64,000 nt of DNA from Streptomyces sindenensis (GCF_014649035.1 NZ_BMSG01000032.1:25474-89473); one strand, 5' to 3'. Shown: positions 41,615 through 50,550, counted from the first letter of the stretch. The notes: generated by a model not told the origin, from the sequence alone. Program-made: numbers and translations.

Positions 41615-42934
41615 ATGCGGGGAACCGAGGACACCGGCCCGGCGGGGGAGCGGGCCGGCCGGCCGGGCGCTCACGATGCCCGCGCCCAGGGTGACCAGGC
41701 CCGTCGGCCCGGTCACCCGGCCGCCCGTCCGCACGAGGATCACGGCCCCGTCCGGTACGGCCCGCCCGCCCCCGACCCCGGGCTGCCCGTCCTTCCCGAG
41801 CTGGCCGCCGTCCTCGCCGCCGCCTCCGCCCGGACCCGCCCCGAACCGCCCGGCGGCGGTCCGGCCCTGCGGGAGGCGGCCCGCGGCTACTGGGACCGGC
41901 GCGGGCTGCACGGCACGGCGGGCGGGACCGCCGCCGCCCCCGGGGCCCAGCCGCTCCTGCTCGCCCTCATCGGCGCACACGGCGGGGACGTCCTCATGCC
42001 GCGCCCCTGCCCCGCCGCCTGGATGCCGCAGGCCCGCCTGCTCGGCCACCCCGCCTACCACGTGCCCACCCCGGCCGAATGCGGCGGCATCCCCGACCCG
42101 TACGCCCTGCTGGAGACCGTCCGCCGGGTCCGGGCGGAGGGCGGCCGGCCGAAACTGCTGCTCCTGTCCGTCGTGGACGACCCCACCGCCACCGTCGCCC
42201 TGCCCGAGCTGGTCCGCGAGGCCTGCGAGGCCGCCGTCGACGAGGGGCTGCACATCATCAGCGACGAGACCTGGCGCGACACCGTGCACCACCCGCGCGA
42301 CACCGTCCTGCTCAGCCCGGCCGAGATGTGCCCGGACGACGTCACGGTGATCACCGACCTGTCCGGAGCGCTCCTGCCGGCCGCCTGGCCGGTCGCCGTC
42401 GCCCGCTTCCCCGACACCGCCCGCGCGGCCGTCCGGCACGCCCGCACCCTGGACATCCTCACCGCACTCGGCGCCCTCGTCGCCGGTCCGGTCGGCCACG
42501 CCGCCGCCCACGCCCTGGGCGAGCCCGACTCCGTACGCGACCGGATCCGGCGGGCCGCGGCGCTCCACACCGAGGTCGCCGCGGCCGCCCACCGCGCGGT
42601 CCTCGGCTCCGGGGCGCTGGCCCGTCCCCCGCAGGCGGGCTGTCACCTCTACGCCGACCTCGGCCCGCTCCGCTCCCGGCTGGCGGACCTGGGCGTCACG
42701 GACTCCATGGAGCTGGAGGAGTACCTCACCGACCGGCTCGGCGCGCCGGCCCCGGGCGGCCACCGGTTCGGGGACGAGCTGGGCGCCCTGCGCGTACGCC
42801 TGGGCACCGGTCCGCTGCTGGGGGCCACACCGCAGCAGCGGACGGAGTCCCTCGCCGCGGCCAAGCCCCTGGAGCTCGCGCACGTGGCACGCGCCCTGGA
42901 CGGCTTCGCGGCGGTCTTCGCCGAACTGCGCTGA
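41615..42934 (+). CDS. Aminotransferase class I/II-fold protein lacking the PLP lysine
   Basis: 439 aa. From about residue 58, fold-type I aminotransferase features appear: SVVDDPT replaces the NPNNPTG motif, Asp217 in IISDETW matches the Asp that holds the PLP nitrogen, and LRVRLGTG keeps the carboxylate-binding Arg. Where a Lys is expected (SxSKxxxxxGxRxG) the sequence reads DLSGALLPAAWPVAV, with no Lys near residue 251. It is therefore probably not a transaminase and may bind a ligand or act in another way. GGAGGAGG site 6 nt before the ATG. Its stop lies in a 20-bp repeat. Confidence 0.75.
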   Translation: MRGTEDTGPAGERAGRPGAHDARAQGDQARRPGHPAARPHEDHGPVRYGPPAPDPGLPVLPELAAVLAAASARTRPEPPGGGPALREAARGYWDRRGLHGTAGGTAAAPGAQPLLLALIGAHGGDVLMPRPCPAAWMPQARLLGHPAYHVPTPAECGGIPDPYALLETVRRVRAEGGRPKLLLLSVVDDPTATVALPELVREACEAAVDEGLHIISDETWRDTVHHPRDTVLLSPAEMCPDDVTVITDLSGALLPAAWPVAVARFPDTARAAVRHARTLDILTALGALVAGPVGHAAAHALGEPDSVRDRIRRAAALHTEVAAAAHRAVLGSGALARPPQAGCHLYADLGPLRSRLADLGVTDSMELEEYLTDRLGAPAPGGHRFGDELGALRVRLGTGPLLGATPQQRTESLAAAKPLELAHVARALDGFAAVFAELR

Positions 42935-43023
42935 GTACGCCATACGGCTACGGAGCACGCCATACGGCTACTGAGTACGGCGCACGGCTACTGAGTACGG
43001 CCCACGGCCACTGAGTACGGCTA
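42931..43023. repeat. 20-bp tandem repeat covering both stop codons of convergent genes
   Basis: Four and a half units with an exact 20-bp period, starting at 42931, 42951, 42971, 42991 and 43011, core CTGAGTACGGCGCACGGCTA. The first unit contains the stop of the aminotransferase-like gene and the last contains the stop (TAG, minus strand) of the dedA gene. Confidence 0.92.
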
Positions 43024-43659
43024 CGAAGGCGCGGGGCCGAACCGCTCCCGCAGCCTGCGCCACACCGCCGGCGCCCCGCTGATCAGCAGCGTCAGGGCGA
43101 CCGCCGCGACCACCCCCTGCCACGGCTCCGGGAACAGCGAACCGCCCAGGATCCCGATCAGCTGGTACGTCGCCGCCCAGGCCAGACACGCCGGAACATC
43201 GCCCCGGGCGAACTGCCGCAGCGGCATCCGGCCCAGCAGACACGCCAGCATCACCGGAATCCGCCCGGCCGGGACCAGCCGGGACAGCACCAGCACCGTT
43301 CCGCCGTGCTCCGCCAGCTTCTCCTGCGCCTGGGCCAGCCGCTCCGGTGCGGCCCGGCGGGTTATCGCCTCCAGCCACTTCGACCCGTTCTTCGAGCGCA
43401 CCCCGCGCTGCCCCAGCCAGTACAGACAGATGTCCCCGAGGAACGCGGCGGCCGACGCCACCAGGAACACGAAGAGCAGGGCGAGCGGTGACGTCTGGTG
43501 GAAGGCCACCACCGCCGCCGAACTGACCAGCGCCCCCGTCGGCACCACGGGCACCAAGGACCCCAGAGCCACCAGGGCGAACAGCGTCGGATAGCCGACC
43601 GCCTGCTGGGTCGACTCGGTGGGCAGCTCTCGCACCACCTGCTGGATCTCCTGGATCAC
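43021..43659 (-). CDS. DedA family membrane protein
   Basis: 212-aa integral membrane protein of the DedA/SNARE-associated family, thought to move lipids across the membrane in other bacteria. The conserved FLGDICLYWLGQRGV block and the SRLVPAGRIPVMLACLLGRM region (with the conserved Arg/Pro turn) are present among several membrane helices. GTG start at 43659 lies within the end of the metallo-beta-lactamase gene (4-bp overlap), so the two are coupled. Stop codon lies in the 20-bp repeat. Confidence 0.9.
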   Translation of the reverse strand: MIQEIQQVVRELPTESTQQAVGYPTLFALVALGSLVPVVPTGALVSSAAVVAFHQTSPLALLFVFLVASAAAFLGDICLYWLGQRGVRSKNGSKWLEAITRRAAPERLAQAQEKLAEHGGTVLVLSRLVPAGRIPVMLACLLGRMPLRQFARGDVPACLAWAATYQLIGILGGSLFPEPWQGVVAAVALTLLISGAPAVWRRLRERFGPAPS

Positions 43660-44438
43660 CGGCCGGCCTCCGGCCTGACCCGCTCGCCGTGCCCCAGCAG
43701 ATGCACGGCCACCTCCGGCGCCCGCTTCGCCGCGTGCCGGACGAACTCATCGCCCGGCGCGTGGAACTCGTGCGGGCGCACCGCGTCCATGCCGATCGGC
43801 CAGTACGTCCCGTAGTGCACCGGCACCGCCGACCGGGGTGCGAGCCGGGTCAGCGCCTCGGCGGCCCGGGCCGGGTCCAGATGACTGTGCCCCAGATAGG
43901 GCCCCCAGCCGCCGACCGGCAGCAGCGCCACGTCCACCGGCCCCACCGCGTCGGCCATCGCGTCGAAGAGCCCGGTGTCCCCGGCGAAGTACGTTCGCGC
44001 CTCGCCCTCGACGACGTAGCCGAGCGCGGGCGACCGGTGCGGCCCGACCGGCAGCCGCCGCCCGTCGTGCAGCGCGGGGACCGCCCGCACCCGCACCTCG
44101 CCGATCCGCACCGTGTCACCCGGCCGCACCTCGGTGACGTGCAGCTGCTGCCGCCGCCGCAGCATCCGCAGCCCCGGCACCGCCGCCACCGCGCCGCTCG
44201 GCACGATCAGCCGGCTGCCGTGAGCCAGCCGGGCCAGCGACGGCAGATGCAGATGGTCGGAGTGCAGATGGGAGATCAGCACCACCTCGGCGACCGCGGC
44301 CTCCGGCGGCGGCACCTCGCCCCGGCGGCGGCGCAGATGCGCGAAGCGCCGTACGAACAGGGGGTCGGTCAGCACCCGCACCCCCGAGTCCTCGATCGTG
44401 CAGGTGGCATGACCCCACCAGGTGACCTCCACCGGCAC
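43656..44438 (-). CDS. Metallo-beta-lactamase fold hydrolase (UlaG/NAPE-PLD-like)
   Basis: 260-aa metal hydrolase. HLHSDH (His57, His59, Asp61, His62) is the two-metal motif; Asp154 in FAGDTG and His208 in VPVHYG complete the site, and the N-terminus EVTWWGHATCTIE is typical of the UlaG/N-acyl-phosphatidylethanolamine phospholipase D group. Start GTG at 44438 has GAGGAGGG 6 nt upstream. Coupled to dedA, so a phospholipid-related substrate is plausible but unproven. Confidence 0.9.
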   Translation of the reverse strand: MPVEVTWWGHATCTIEDSGVRVLTDPLFVRRFAHLRRRRGEVPPPEAAVAEVVLISHLHSDHLHLPSLARLAHGSRLIVPSGAVAAVPGLRMLRRRQQLHVTEVRPGDTVRIGEVRVRAVPALHDGRRLPVGPHRSPALGYVVEGEARTYFAGDTGLFDAMADAVGPVDVALLPVGGWGPYLGHSHLDPARAAEALTRLAPRSAVPVHYGTYWPIGMDAVRPHEFHAPGDEFVRHAAKRAPEVAVHLLGHGERVRPEAGR

Positions 44439-44675
44439 GTCCGCCCTCCTCGCTCGATTCCCGGACGGTCCCCGTCCGGCCCCCGGGACGGTGCCCGGGC
44501 CGATCCTGGTCCGATCCGCGCGCCCCGTGACCGGGTGCGCCGCCGGTACGAGCCTATGCGCCCCCGGTGCCGTCGCGCCGACCCCCACGGGGTTCCCGTC
44601 CAAGCCCTGACCGGGCGCGACGCTGTGAAAAGCTGAAGGGCGGCCCCGGACATACCGGGCCCGGGGGCGGAGGGC

Positions 44676-46901
44676 GTGAGGTGGACCGGCGTGGGTGACG
44701 GGAAGTGGCGTACGGCGGGCAGGGCCCTGATGCGGGTGACCGCGGTCTGGGCGGTGTCCACCCTCACCATGCTCGTCCTGGCCGGCGCCCTGCCCGACTT
44801 CCAGCTCCAGTCCGACGACGGCGACACGATCACCAAGACGGCGTTCACCGCGGCCTGGGGCGCGGGCGCGTTCGGCCTGCTCTCCGCCCTGGTGTGGCCC
44901 GTCCTCGTCCGGTCCCTGCTCATCGTGCCCGCCCTGGTCCTCGGCGCCCTGGTCTTCTTCCTCAACGGTTCGCTGCTGCTGATAGCGCTGCGCCTGATCC
45001 CGGACGGCCGGGGCGACGCCGCGCCGGAGACCGCGGTCGTCGTCGCCGCCGTGATGTCCGCCGTCGCCTCCGCCACCTCCACCGCCCTCGCCGTCCGCGA
45101 CGACGAGGCCTACCGCAGACGGCTGTCCCGGCTCGCCGACCGGCGCCGCAGACGCGGCAGATCCCCGGGCCCGGCCGAACCCGGCCGCGACGGACCGCCC
45201 GGCACGGTCTTCCTCCAGCTCGACGGCGTCGGCCACGACGTGCTGGTCAAGGCGGCGGCCGACGGGTTGATGCCGACCGTCGCCGGGTGGCTCGCCGACT
45301 CCTCCGGACACCGGCTCACCCCGTGGCGTACCGACTGGTCCAGCCAGACCGGCGCCAGCCAGCTCGCCATCCTGCACGGCAGCAACCACGACGTGCCCGC
45401 GTTCCGCTGGTACGAGAAGGAGACCCGCGCCGTCATGGTCTCCAGCCGCCCCGCGAGCGCCCTCGAAATGCAACGGCGGGCCATCCGGCGCACCCACGAC
45501 GGGGGCCTCCTCACCGTCGACGGGGCGAGCCGGGGCAACCTCTTCAGCGGCGGCGCCGGACAGCTCGCCCTGGTGCTCTCCATGGCCGCCCGGCGCGGCA
45601 AGGGCCGCCGCTCCCGCGCCGGGTACTTCGCCTACTTCTCCGACCCCGCCAACGCCACCCGGACCGCCCTCTCCTTCGTCGCCGAGGTGTTCCGGGAGAT
45701 CGGCCAGTCGACCCGGGCCCGCGCCCGCAAGGCCACCCCGCGGATCAAGCGCGGCGGGCTCTACCCCTTCATCCGCGCCTTCGCCACCGTCGTGGAGCGC
45801 GACGTGGTCGTCGCCGCCGTTCTCGGCGACATGTTCGCCGGACGCACCGCCGTCTACGCCGACCTCGTCGCCTACGACGAGGTCGCCCACCACTCGGGGC
45901 CCCACAGCCGCGACGCCGAGAAGGTCCTCCTCCGCCTCGACCGCTCCCTCGCCCTGATCGCCAAGATCGCCGACCACACCCCGCGCGCCTACCGGATCGT
46001 GCTCCTCTCCGACCACGGCCAGAGCCTCGGCGAGACCTTCGCGGGGAGGTACGGGCTCACGCTCAAGGACCTCGTCCGGGCGGGCTGCGGGCTGCCGGTG
46101 CCCCGCCGCGCCCAGCGCACCCGCAGCGCCTCCGAGGCTCGCGACGCGGTACGGATCGCCCTGCACCGCCCCGTCGAGGGGCAACAGGACGAGCACCCGG
46201 CCAAGCTCTCCGACCCGATCGTGCTGGCCTCCGGCAACCTCGGGCTGATCTCCTTCCCCGACATCGAGGGCCGCGCCACCCGCGAGCAGATCGAGCGCCG
46301 CCACCCGGCCCTGCTCTCCACGCTCGCCAACCACCCGGGGATCGGCTTCCTCCTCGTCGGCGGGGAAGACGGCTCCGTCGTGCTCGGGCCCGGCGGCGAG
46401 GAGGTCCCCGTCGCCGAACTGACGGACGGCGAGGGCCCGCTCGCCGGCTTCGGCACCGGGGCGGCCGACGCCGTACGCCGCACGGACACCTTCCCGCACG
46501 TCGCCGACATCATGGTCAACTCCATGTACGACCCCGCCACCGGCACCGTCCACGCCTTCGAGGAGCAGATCGGCTCGCACGGCGGCCTCGGCGGCGAACA
46601 GTCCCGGCCGTTCCTGCTCTGGCCGCGCGGCCTCACGGACCCGCTCGACATCGTGGCCGCCGAGACCGCGGAGGGCGCGCCCCCGCCGTCGGGCGGTGGC
46701 CTGGTGGGCGCGGAGGCGGTCCACCGGGTACTCACCCGATGGCTCCGGGAGTCGTCGGGGCCCCAGGTCCCGGTGCGCGCGGAGGGGTTCGCCGGGGCCG
46801 GCCCGGCGGACGAGCCCTTCCCGGCGGACACCCCGGTGCCGGCGAAGCCCCCCGTGCCGACGGAGGCTCCGGTGCCGGACGGGCCGGAAACGACGGCCTG
46901 A
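44676..46901 (+). CDS. Holin-like membrane domain fused to alkaline phosphatase-superfamily phosphodiesterase
   Basis: 741 aa. The first 145 residues hold about four membrane helices resembling the Mycobacterium-type holin-like domain; an Arg-rich link follows. From about residue 178 an alkaline phosphatase-superfamily domain begins with TVFLQLDGVGHDVL and continues with TDWSSQTGASQ, DEVAHHSG and LLSDHGQS, the metal-binding pattern of phosphodiesterases and phosphopentomutase relatives. The catalytic domain may face the cytoplasm or the outside depending on helix number. Start GTG at 44676; GTG at 44691 has a better-spaced GAGGTGG. Substrate unknown. Confidence 0.8.
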   Translation: MRWTGVGDGKWRTAGRALMRVTAVWAVSTLTMLVLAGALPDFQLQSDDGDTITKTAFTAAWGAGAFGLLSALVWPVLVRSLLIVPALVLGALVFFLNGSLLLIALRLIPDGRGDAAPETAVVVAAVMSAVASATSTALAVRDDEAYRRRLSRLADRRRRRGRSPGPAEPGRDGPPGTVFLQLDGVGHDVLVKAAADGLMPTVAGWLADSSGHRLTPWRTDWSSQTGASQLAILHGSNHDVPAFRWYEKETRAVMVSSRPASALEMQRRAIRRTHDGGLLTVDGASRGNLFSGGAGQLALVLSMAARRGKGRRSRAGYFAYFSDPANATRTALSFVAEVFREIGQSTRARARKATPRIKRGGLYPFIRAFATVVERDVVVAAVLGDMFAGRTAVYADLVAYDEVAHHSGPHSRDAEKVLLRLDRSLALIAKIADHTPRAYRIVLLSDHGQSLGETFAGRYGLTLKDLVRAGCGLPVPRRAQRTRSASEARDAVRIALHRPVEGQQDEHPAKLSDPIVLASGNLGLISFPDIEGRATREQIERRHPALLSTLANHPGIGFLLVGGEDGSVVLGPGGEEVPVAELTDGEGPLAGFGTGAADAVRRTDTFPHVADIMVNSMYDPATGTVHAFEEQIGSHGGLGGEQSRPFLLWPRGLTDPLDIVAAETAEGAPPPSGGGLVGAEAVHRVLTRWLRESSGPQVPVRAEGFAGAGPADEPFPADTPVPAKPPVPTEAPVPDGPETTA

Positions 46902-46953
46902 CCGACGCCTCACGCCCGCAGGGCCAGGGCCAGGGCCAGGGTCAGGTCCGGGC

Positions 46954-46976
46954 CCGGGTCCAGGGCCTGGACCCGG
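46954..46976. terminator. Bidirectional hairpin between the phosphodiesterase and LacI genes
   Basis: Perfect 11-bp stem (46954-46964 with 46966-46976) with a 1-nt loop as written, so about 3 bp less in RNA. A short GGGCCA repeat (46919-46941) precedes it. Confidence 0.65.
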
Positions 46977-46998
46977 ACCTTCGGGAGGCCTGCCGCGT

Positions 46999-48051
46999 TC
47001 AGGCCGACTGCCGCCGTACCAGCGCCGGCGGGAAGAGCACCGAGGGCGAGGGACCGCCCGGCTCACCGATCTGCTTCAGCAGCAGCCGGGCCATCTCCGC
47101 CGCCATCTCCTCCACCGGCTGCCGGACCGTGGTGAGGGGCGGATCGCAGGCCGCGGCGGCGCTGCTGTCGTCGAAGCCGACCACCGCGACGTCGGACGGC
47201 ACGTCGCGACCGGCCCGTAGCAGCACGGGCAGGGCCCCGAGCGCCATCAGGTCGGAGGCGATGAACACCCCGTCCAGATCCGGGCGGTCCGCCAGCAGCC
47301 GGCGCATCGCCGCCGCCCCGCCCAGATGCGTGAAGTCCCCCTCGGCGCAGGCCACGTCCTCGATGCCATGGGCGGCGCATGCCTCCAGGAAACCGGTCAG
47401 CCGGACCTGCCCGGCGGGCATGTCCTGCGGCCCGGTGATCGTGCCGATGCGGCGCCGCCCCTGGGCGGCGAGGTGGTCGGCCGCCAGCCGCGCCCCGGCG
47501 TGCTGGTCCACCTCCACATAGGCCAGCGGTGACGGCTTGTGCGGACGGCCCGCGAGGACGGCGGGCATCCGGGTCTCCTGGAGGAGCCCGGGCAGCGGGT
47601 CGTCGGCGTGCGTCGTGATCAGCACGACCCCGTCGACATGGCCGTGCCGGAGATAGGAGACCAGCTGCGTCCGGGACCCCTCGTCGTCGGCCAGCATCAC
47701 GACCATCTGGATCCCCGCCGGGCGCAGCACGTCCAGCAGGCCGCTGACGACCCGCCCGAAATACGGGTCGGAGAACATCCGGCCGACGAACGGCTCGGAC
47801 ATCGGCCGCCGTTCGCGTTCGGAGACCACCAGCGCCACCGAGTCGGTCCGCCGGGTCACCAGTGAACGCGCGGCCCGGTTGGGCACATAGCCGGTGGTCG
47901 CCACCGCCTGCTCGACGACGGTGCGCAGGGCGGGGTCCACCGTGGTCGCCCCGTTGATCACCCGGGACACCGTCGCCCGTGACACACCGGCCACGGCCGC
48001 CACGTCCTCCAAGGTCGTGGGGCGTACGGGCTGCGGCACTTCGGCTGTCAT
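46999..48051 (-). CDS. LacI family transcriptional regulator
   Basis: 350-aa repressor. The helix-turn-helix and hinge are TTLEDVAAVAGVSRATVSRV and INGATTVDPALR; the rest is a periplasmic-binding-protein-like effector domain (VVGFDDSSAA, MVVMLADDEGS). Such regulators usually respond to sugars, but no sugar-transport genes are adjacent. The only divergent neighbour is the DNA ligase gene. A TATAAA box sits 7 nt before the ATG. Confidence 0.92.
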   Translation of the reverse strand: MTAEVPQPVRPTTLEDVAAVAGVSRATVSRVINGATTVDPALRTVVEQAVATTGYVPNRAARSLVTRRTDSVALVVSERERRPMSEPFVGRMFSDPYFGRVVSGLLDVLRPAGIQMVVMLADDEGSRTQLVSYLRHGHVDGVVLITTHADDPLPGLLQETRMPAVLAGRPHKPSPLAYVEVDQHAGARLAADHLAAQGRRRIGTITGPQDMPAGQVRLTGFLEACAAHGIEDVACAEGDFTHLGGAAAMRRLLADRPDLDGVFIASDLMALGALPVLLRAGRDVPSDVAVVGFDDSSAAAACDPPLTTVRQPVEEMAAEMARLLLKQIGEPGGPSPSVLFPPALVRRQSA

Positions 48052-48058
48052 GCAGCCC

Positions 48059-48064
48059 TTTATA
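48059..48064 (-). promoter_or_regulatory. -10 box of the LacI-type regulator gene
   Basis: TATAAA on the minus strand, 7 nt before the ATG. It partly doubles as a weak AAGG ribosome site, so a leaderless or a normal mRNA is possible. Confidence 0.4.
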
Positions 48065-48262
48065 CCCGCAGGCAGGCGGCCCCGTTCAGCCGAGGGCCCG
48101 CCCCGCGCCCGGCAGTTGTTCCCGTCCGGCGGGGGACGCCTCGCGCGCCGTCACGAGGGCGGCGGCCGGCTCACGGCCGTCGGTCCGGCCGCCCCAGGTG
48201 ATCGGGCGGGGGCAGGAGACCGGCCGGGGCCATTGTCAGTGGCAGCCGGAAGAATGGTGGTC

Positions 48263-50389
48263 ATGACGAACTCAGCTGCTGTGCTCGCCGATGCCGCCGC
48301 CTATGCCGCCGCGGTGGAAGAAGCCTCCGTCGCCGCCGCCGCGTACTACGACACGGGCGAGAGCGGGTTGGACGACGACGCCTACGACCGGCTGGCGCGC
48401 GGCATAGCCGCGTACGAGGCGGAGCACCCGGAGGAGGTGCTCGCCGCCTCGCCGACGGGCAAGGTCGCGGGCGGGGCCGCGGTCGGCGACGTGCCGCACA
48501 CGGTTCCCATGCTCTCGCTGGACAATGTGTTCTCGGCCGAGCAGTTCGCGACCTGGACCGCCTCGCTGGAGCGGCGCATCGGCAGACCGGTGACCGCGTG
48601 GAGCGTCGAGCCGAAGCTCGACGGCCTGGCGGTCGCCGCGCGCTATCGCGACGGCCGGTTCGAGCGCCTCATCACCCGGGGCGACGGCACGGCGGGCGAG
48701 GACGTCTCGCACGCGGCGGGCGCCGTCGTCGGACTGCCGGAGCGGCTGGCCGAGCCGGTCACCATCGAGGTGCGCGGCGAGATCCTCATGACGAACGACC
48801 AGTTCGAGCGGGGCAACGCGATCCGCACGGAACACGGCGGCGCCCCCTTCGCCAACCCGCGCAACGGGGCGGCGGGCACCCTGCGCGCCAAGGACCGCGC
48901 CTACCGGGTGGAGACGACCTTCTTCGCCTACGGCGCGCTGCCGCTGCCCGATTCCGGGGAGCTCGGTGAGACCCTCGCCGAACTGCCCCACAGCGAGGTT
49001 CTGGCGTACGTCGCCGGCCTCGGCGTGCACACGGCGGCGGGCACGGACGTGGCGCCGGTCCTGGCCGCCACGGTCGAGGAGGTCCAGGCGCGGGTGGACG
49101 CCATAGGCTCCCTGCGCGCCGCGCTGCCGTTCGGCATCGACGGGATCGTGATCAAGGCCGACCTGGCGGCCGATCAGCGCGAGGCGGGCTCCGGCACCCG
49201 CGCTCCCCGCTGGGCCATCGCCTACAAGCTGCCCGCCGTCGAGAAGATCACCCGCCTGGTGTCCGTCGAGTGGAACGTCGGGCGTACGGGCATCATCGCG
49301 CCGCGCGCCGTGCTGGAGCCCGTGGAGATCGACGGCTCCACCGTCGGTTTTGCCACCCTGCACAACCCCGCCGACATCACCCGCCGTGACCTGCGGCTGG
49401 GCGACCAGGTCATGGTCTACAAGGCGGGCGACATCATCCCGCGCATCGAGGCCCCCGTCGTCCACCTGCGCACCGGCGACGAGACGCCCATCGACTTCCC
49501 CGAGAGCTGTCCGCAGTGCGGCTCCGCCATCGACACGAGCGAACAGCGCTGGCGCTGCACCCGGGGCCGCAACTGCCGCCTCGTCGCCTCCGTCTCGTAC
49601 GCGGCGGGCCGGGACCAGCTCGACATCGAGGGCCTCGGGGCCACGCGGGTCGTCCAGCTCGTCGACGCCGGTCTCGTCGCGGACTTCGCCGACCTGTTCA
49701 CCCTGGAGCGCGAGCAGCTGCTCGCCCTCGACCGGATGGGCGAGACCTCCACGGACAATCTCCTGGCAGCCATCGAGACCGCCCGCACCCGGCCGCTCTC
49801 CCGGGTCTTCTGCGCCTTGGGCGTACGGGGCACGGGGCGCTCCATGTCACGCCGTATCGCCCGGTACTTCGCCACCATGGACCGGATCGTCGCCGCCGAC
49901 GTGGAGACGCTCCAGCGGGTGGACGGCATCGGCAAGGAGAAGGCCGCCGCGGTCGTCGCCGAGCTGGTGGAGCTGGCACCGCTGATCGACAAGCTCGTCG
50001 CGGCCGGGGTGACCATGACCGAGCCGGGCGCCACCCCGCCCCCGGAGCCCGGGACGGAGGAGGAGGCAGCCGCGGCCGGGGCGGACGCGGAGGCCGGTGG
50101 CAACGGCGGCGACGGTCCCACGCTGCCCCTGGCGGGGATGACCGTGGTGGTGACGGGTGCGATGTCCGGAGCGCTGGAGAAGCTGTCGCGCAACCAGATG
50201 AACGAGCTGATCGAGCGGGCGGGCGGCAAGTCGTCCTCCAGCGTCTCCAAGCGCACCAGCCTGCTGGTCGCCGGGGACAAGGCCGGGTCCAAGCGCACCA
50301 AGGCGGAGGACCTGGGCATCCGGATCGCGGCGCCGGAGGAGTTCGCCGAGCTGATCGGCGCGTTCCTGGCGGCGGGGGAGGACGGCTGA
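48263..50389 (+). CDS. ligA: NAD-dependent DNA ligase LigA
   Basis: 708-aa ligase sealing nicks with NAD. Domains in order: Ia (LDDDAYDRLA), adenylation domain with Lys118 in EPKLDGLA, OB fold, a four-Cys zinc finger (CPQCGS...CTRGRNC), helix-hairpin-helix repeats, an acidic Ala/Glu/Gly linker and a C-terminal BRCT domain (about 630-700). All catalytic parts look intact. ATG at 48263 has GGAAGA 9 nt upstream; ATG at 48254 is too close to that site. It has no replication neighbours here, so it may be a second ligase beside a housekeeping copy elsewhere. Confidence 0.93.
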   Translation: MTNSAAVLADAAAYAAAVEEASVAAAAYYDTGESGLDDDAYDRLARGIAAYEAEHPEEVLAASPTGKVAGGAAVGDVPHTVPMLSLDNVFSAEQFATWTASLERRIGRPVTAWSVEPKLDGLAVAARYRDGRFERLITRGDGTAGEDVSHAAGAVVGLPERLAEPVTIEVRGEILMTNDQFERGNAIRTEHGGAPFANPRNGAAGTLRAKDRAYRVETTFFAYGALPLPDSGELGETLAELPHSEVLAYVAGLGVHTAAGTDVAPVLAATVEEVQARVDAIGSLRAALPFGIDGIVIKADLAADQREAGSGTRAPRWAIAYKLPAVEKITRLVSVEWNVGRTGIIAPRAVLEPVEIDGSTVGFATLHNPADITRRDLRLGDQVMVYKAGDIIPRIEAPVVHLRTGDETPIDFPESCPQCGSAIDTSEQRWRCTRGRNCRLVASVSYAAGRDQLDIEGLGATRVVQLVDAGLVADFADLFTLEREQLLALDRMGETSTDNLLAAIETARTRPLSRVFCALGVRGTGRSMSRRIARYFATMDRIVAADVETLQRVDGIGKEKAAAVVAELVELAPLIDKLVAAGVTMTEPGATPPPEPGTEEEAAAAGADAEAGGNGGDGPTLPLAGMTVVVTGAMSGALEKLSRNQMNELIERAGGKSSSSVSKRTSLLVAGDKAGSKRTKAEDLGIRIAAPEEFAELIGAFLAAGEDG

Positions 50390-50466
50390 GTCGCCGACTG
50401 CCGCACGCGGCGCCTCGGCGCGCCTGTGAATCAGCGAGGAAGTGGCGTTCCACCACCCCGTATTGC

Positions 50467-50495
50467 ATAGTGAGGGCTCGGTCGTGCCTCACTAT
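50467..50495. promoter_or_regulatory. Inverted repeat upstream of the actin-like gene
   Basis: Perfect 9-bp AT-richer arms ATAGTGAGG (50467-50475) and CCTCACTAT (50487-50495) with 11 nt between. It is either an operator for the operon downstream or a terminator for the ligase gene. Confidence 0.55.
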
Positions 50496-50550
50496 CAGTG
50501 GGCCGACGGGTGCGTGGGCGGCGGAGACGGCCGGCCGGGGGTGAGGGACG

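Noticed and set aside
39697..41634. Extension of the methyltransferase frame to 919 codons
   Set aside because: It reads through the PAP2-kinase fusion gene in the wrong frame; the ATG at 39696 with GGAGGG is the real start.
44676..45120. Holin-like domain taken as a phage remnant
   Set aside because: No endolysin, integrase or other phage genes are near, and the domain is fused in frame to a cellular phosphodiesterase.
44439..47066. Minus-strand open frame extending the metallo-beta-lactamase gene to 1136 codons
   Set aside because: The extra sequence is antisense to the phosphodiesterase gene and has no motifs; a GTG with a strong ribosome site at 44438 fits the family start.
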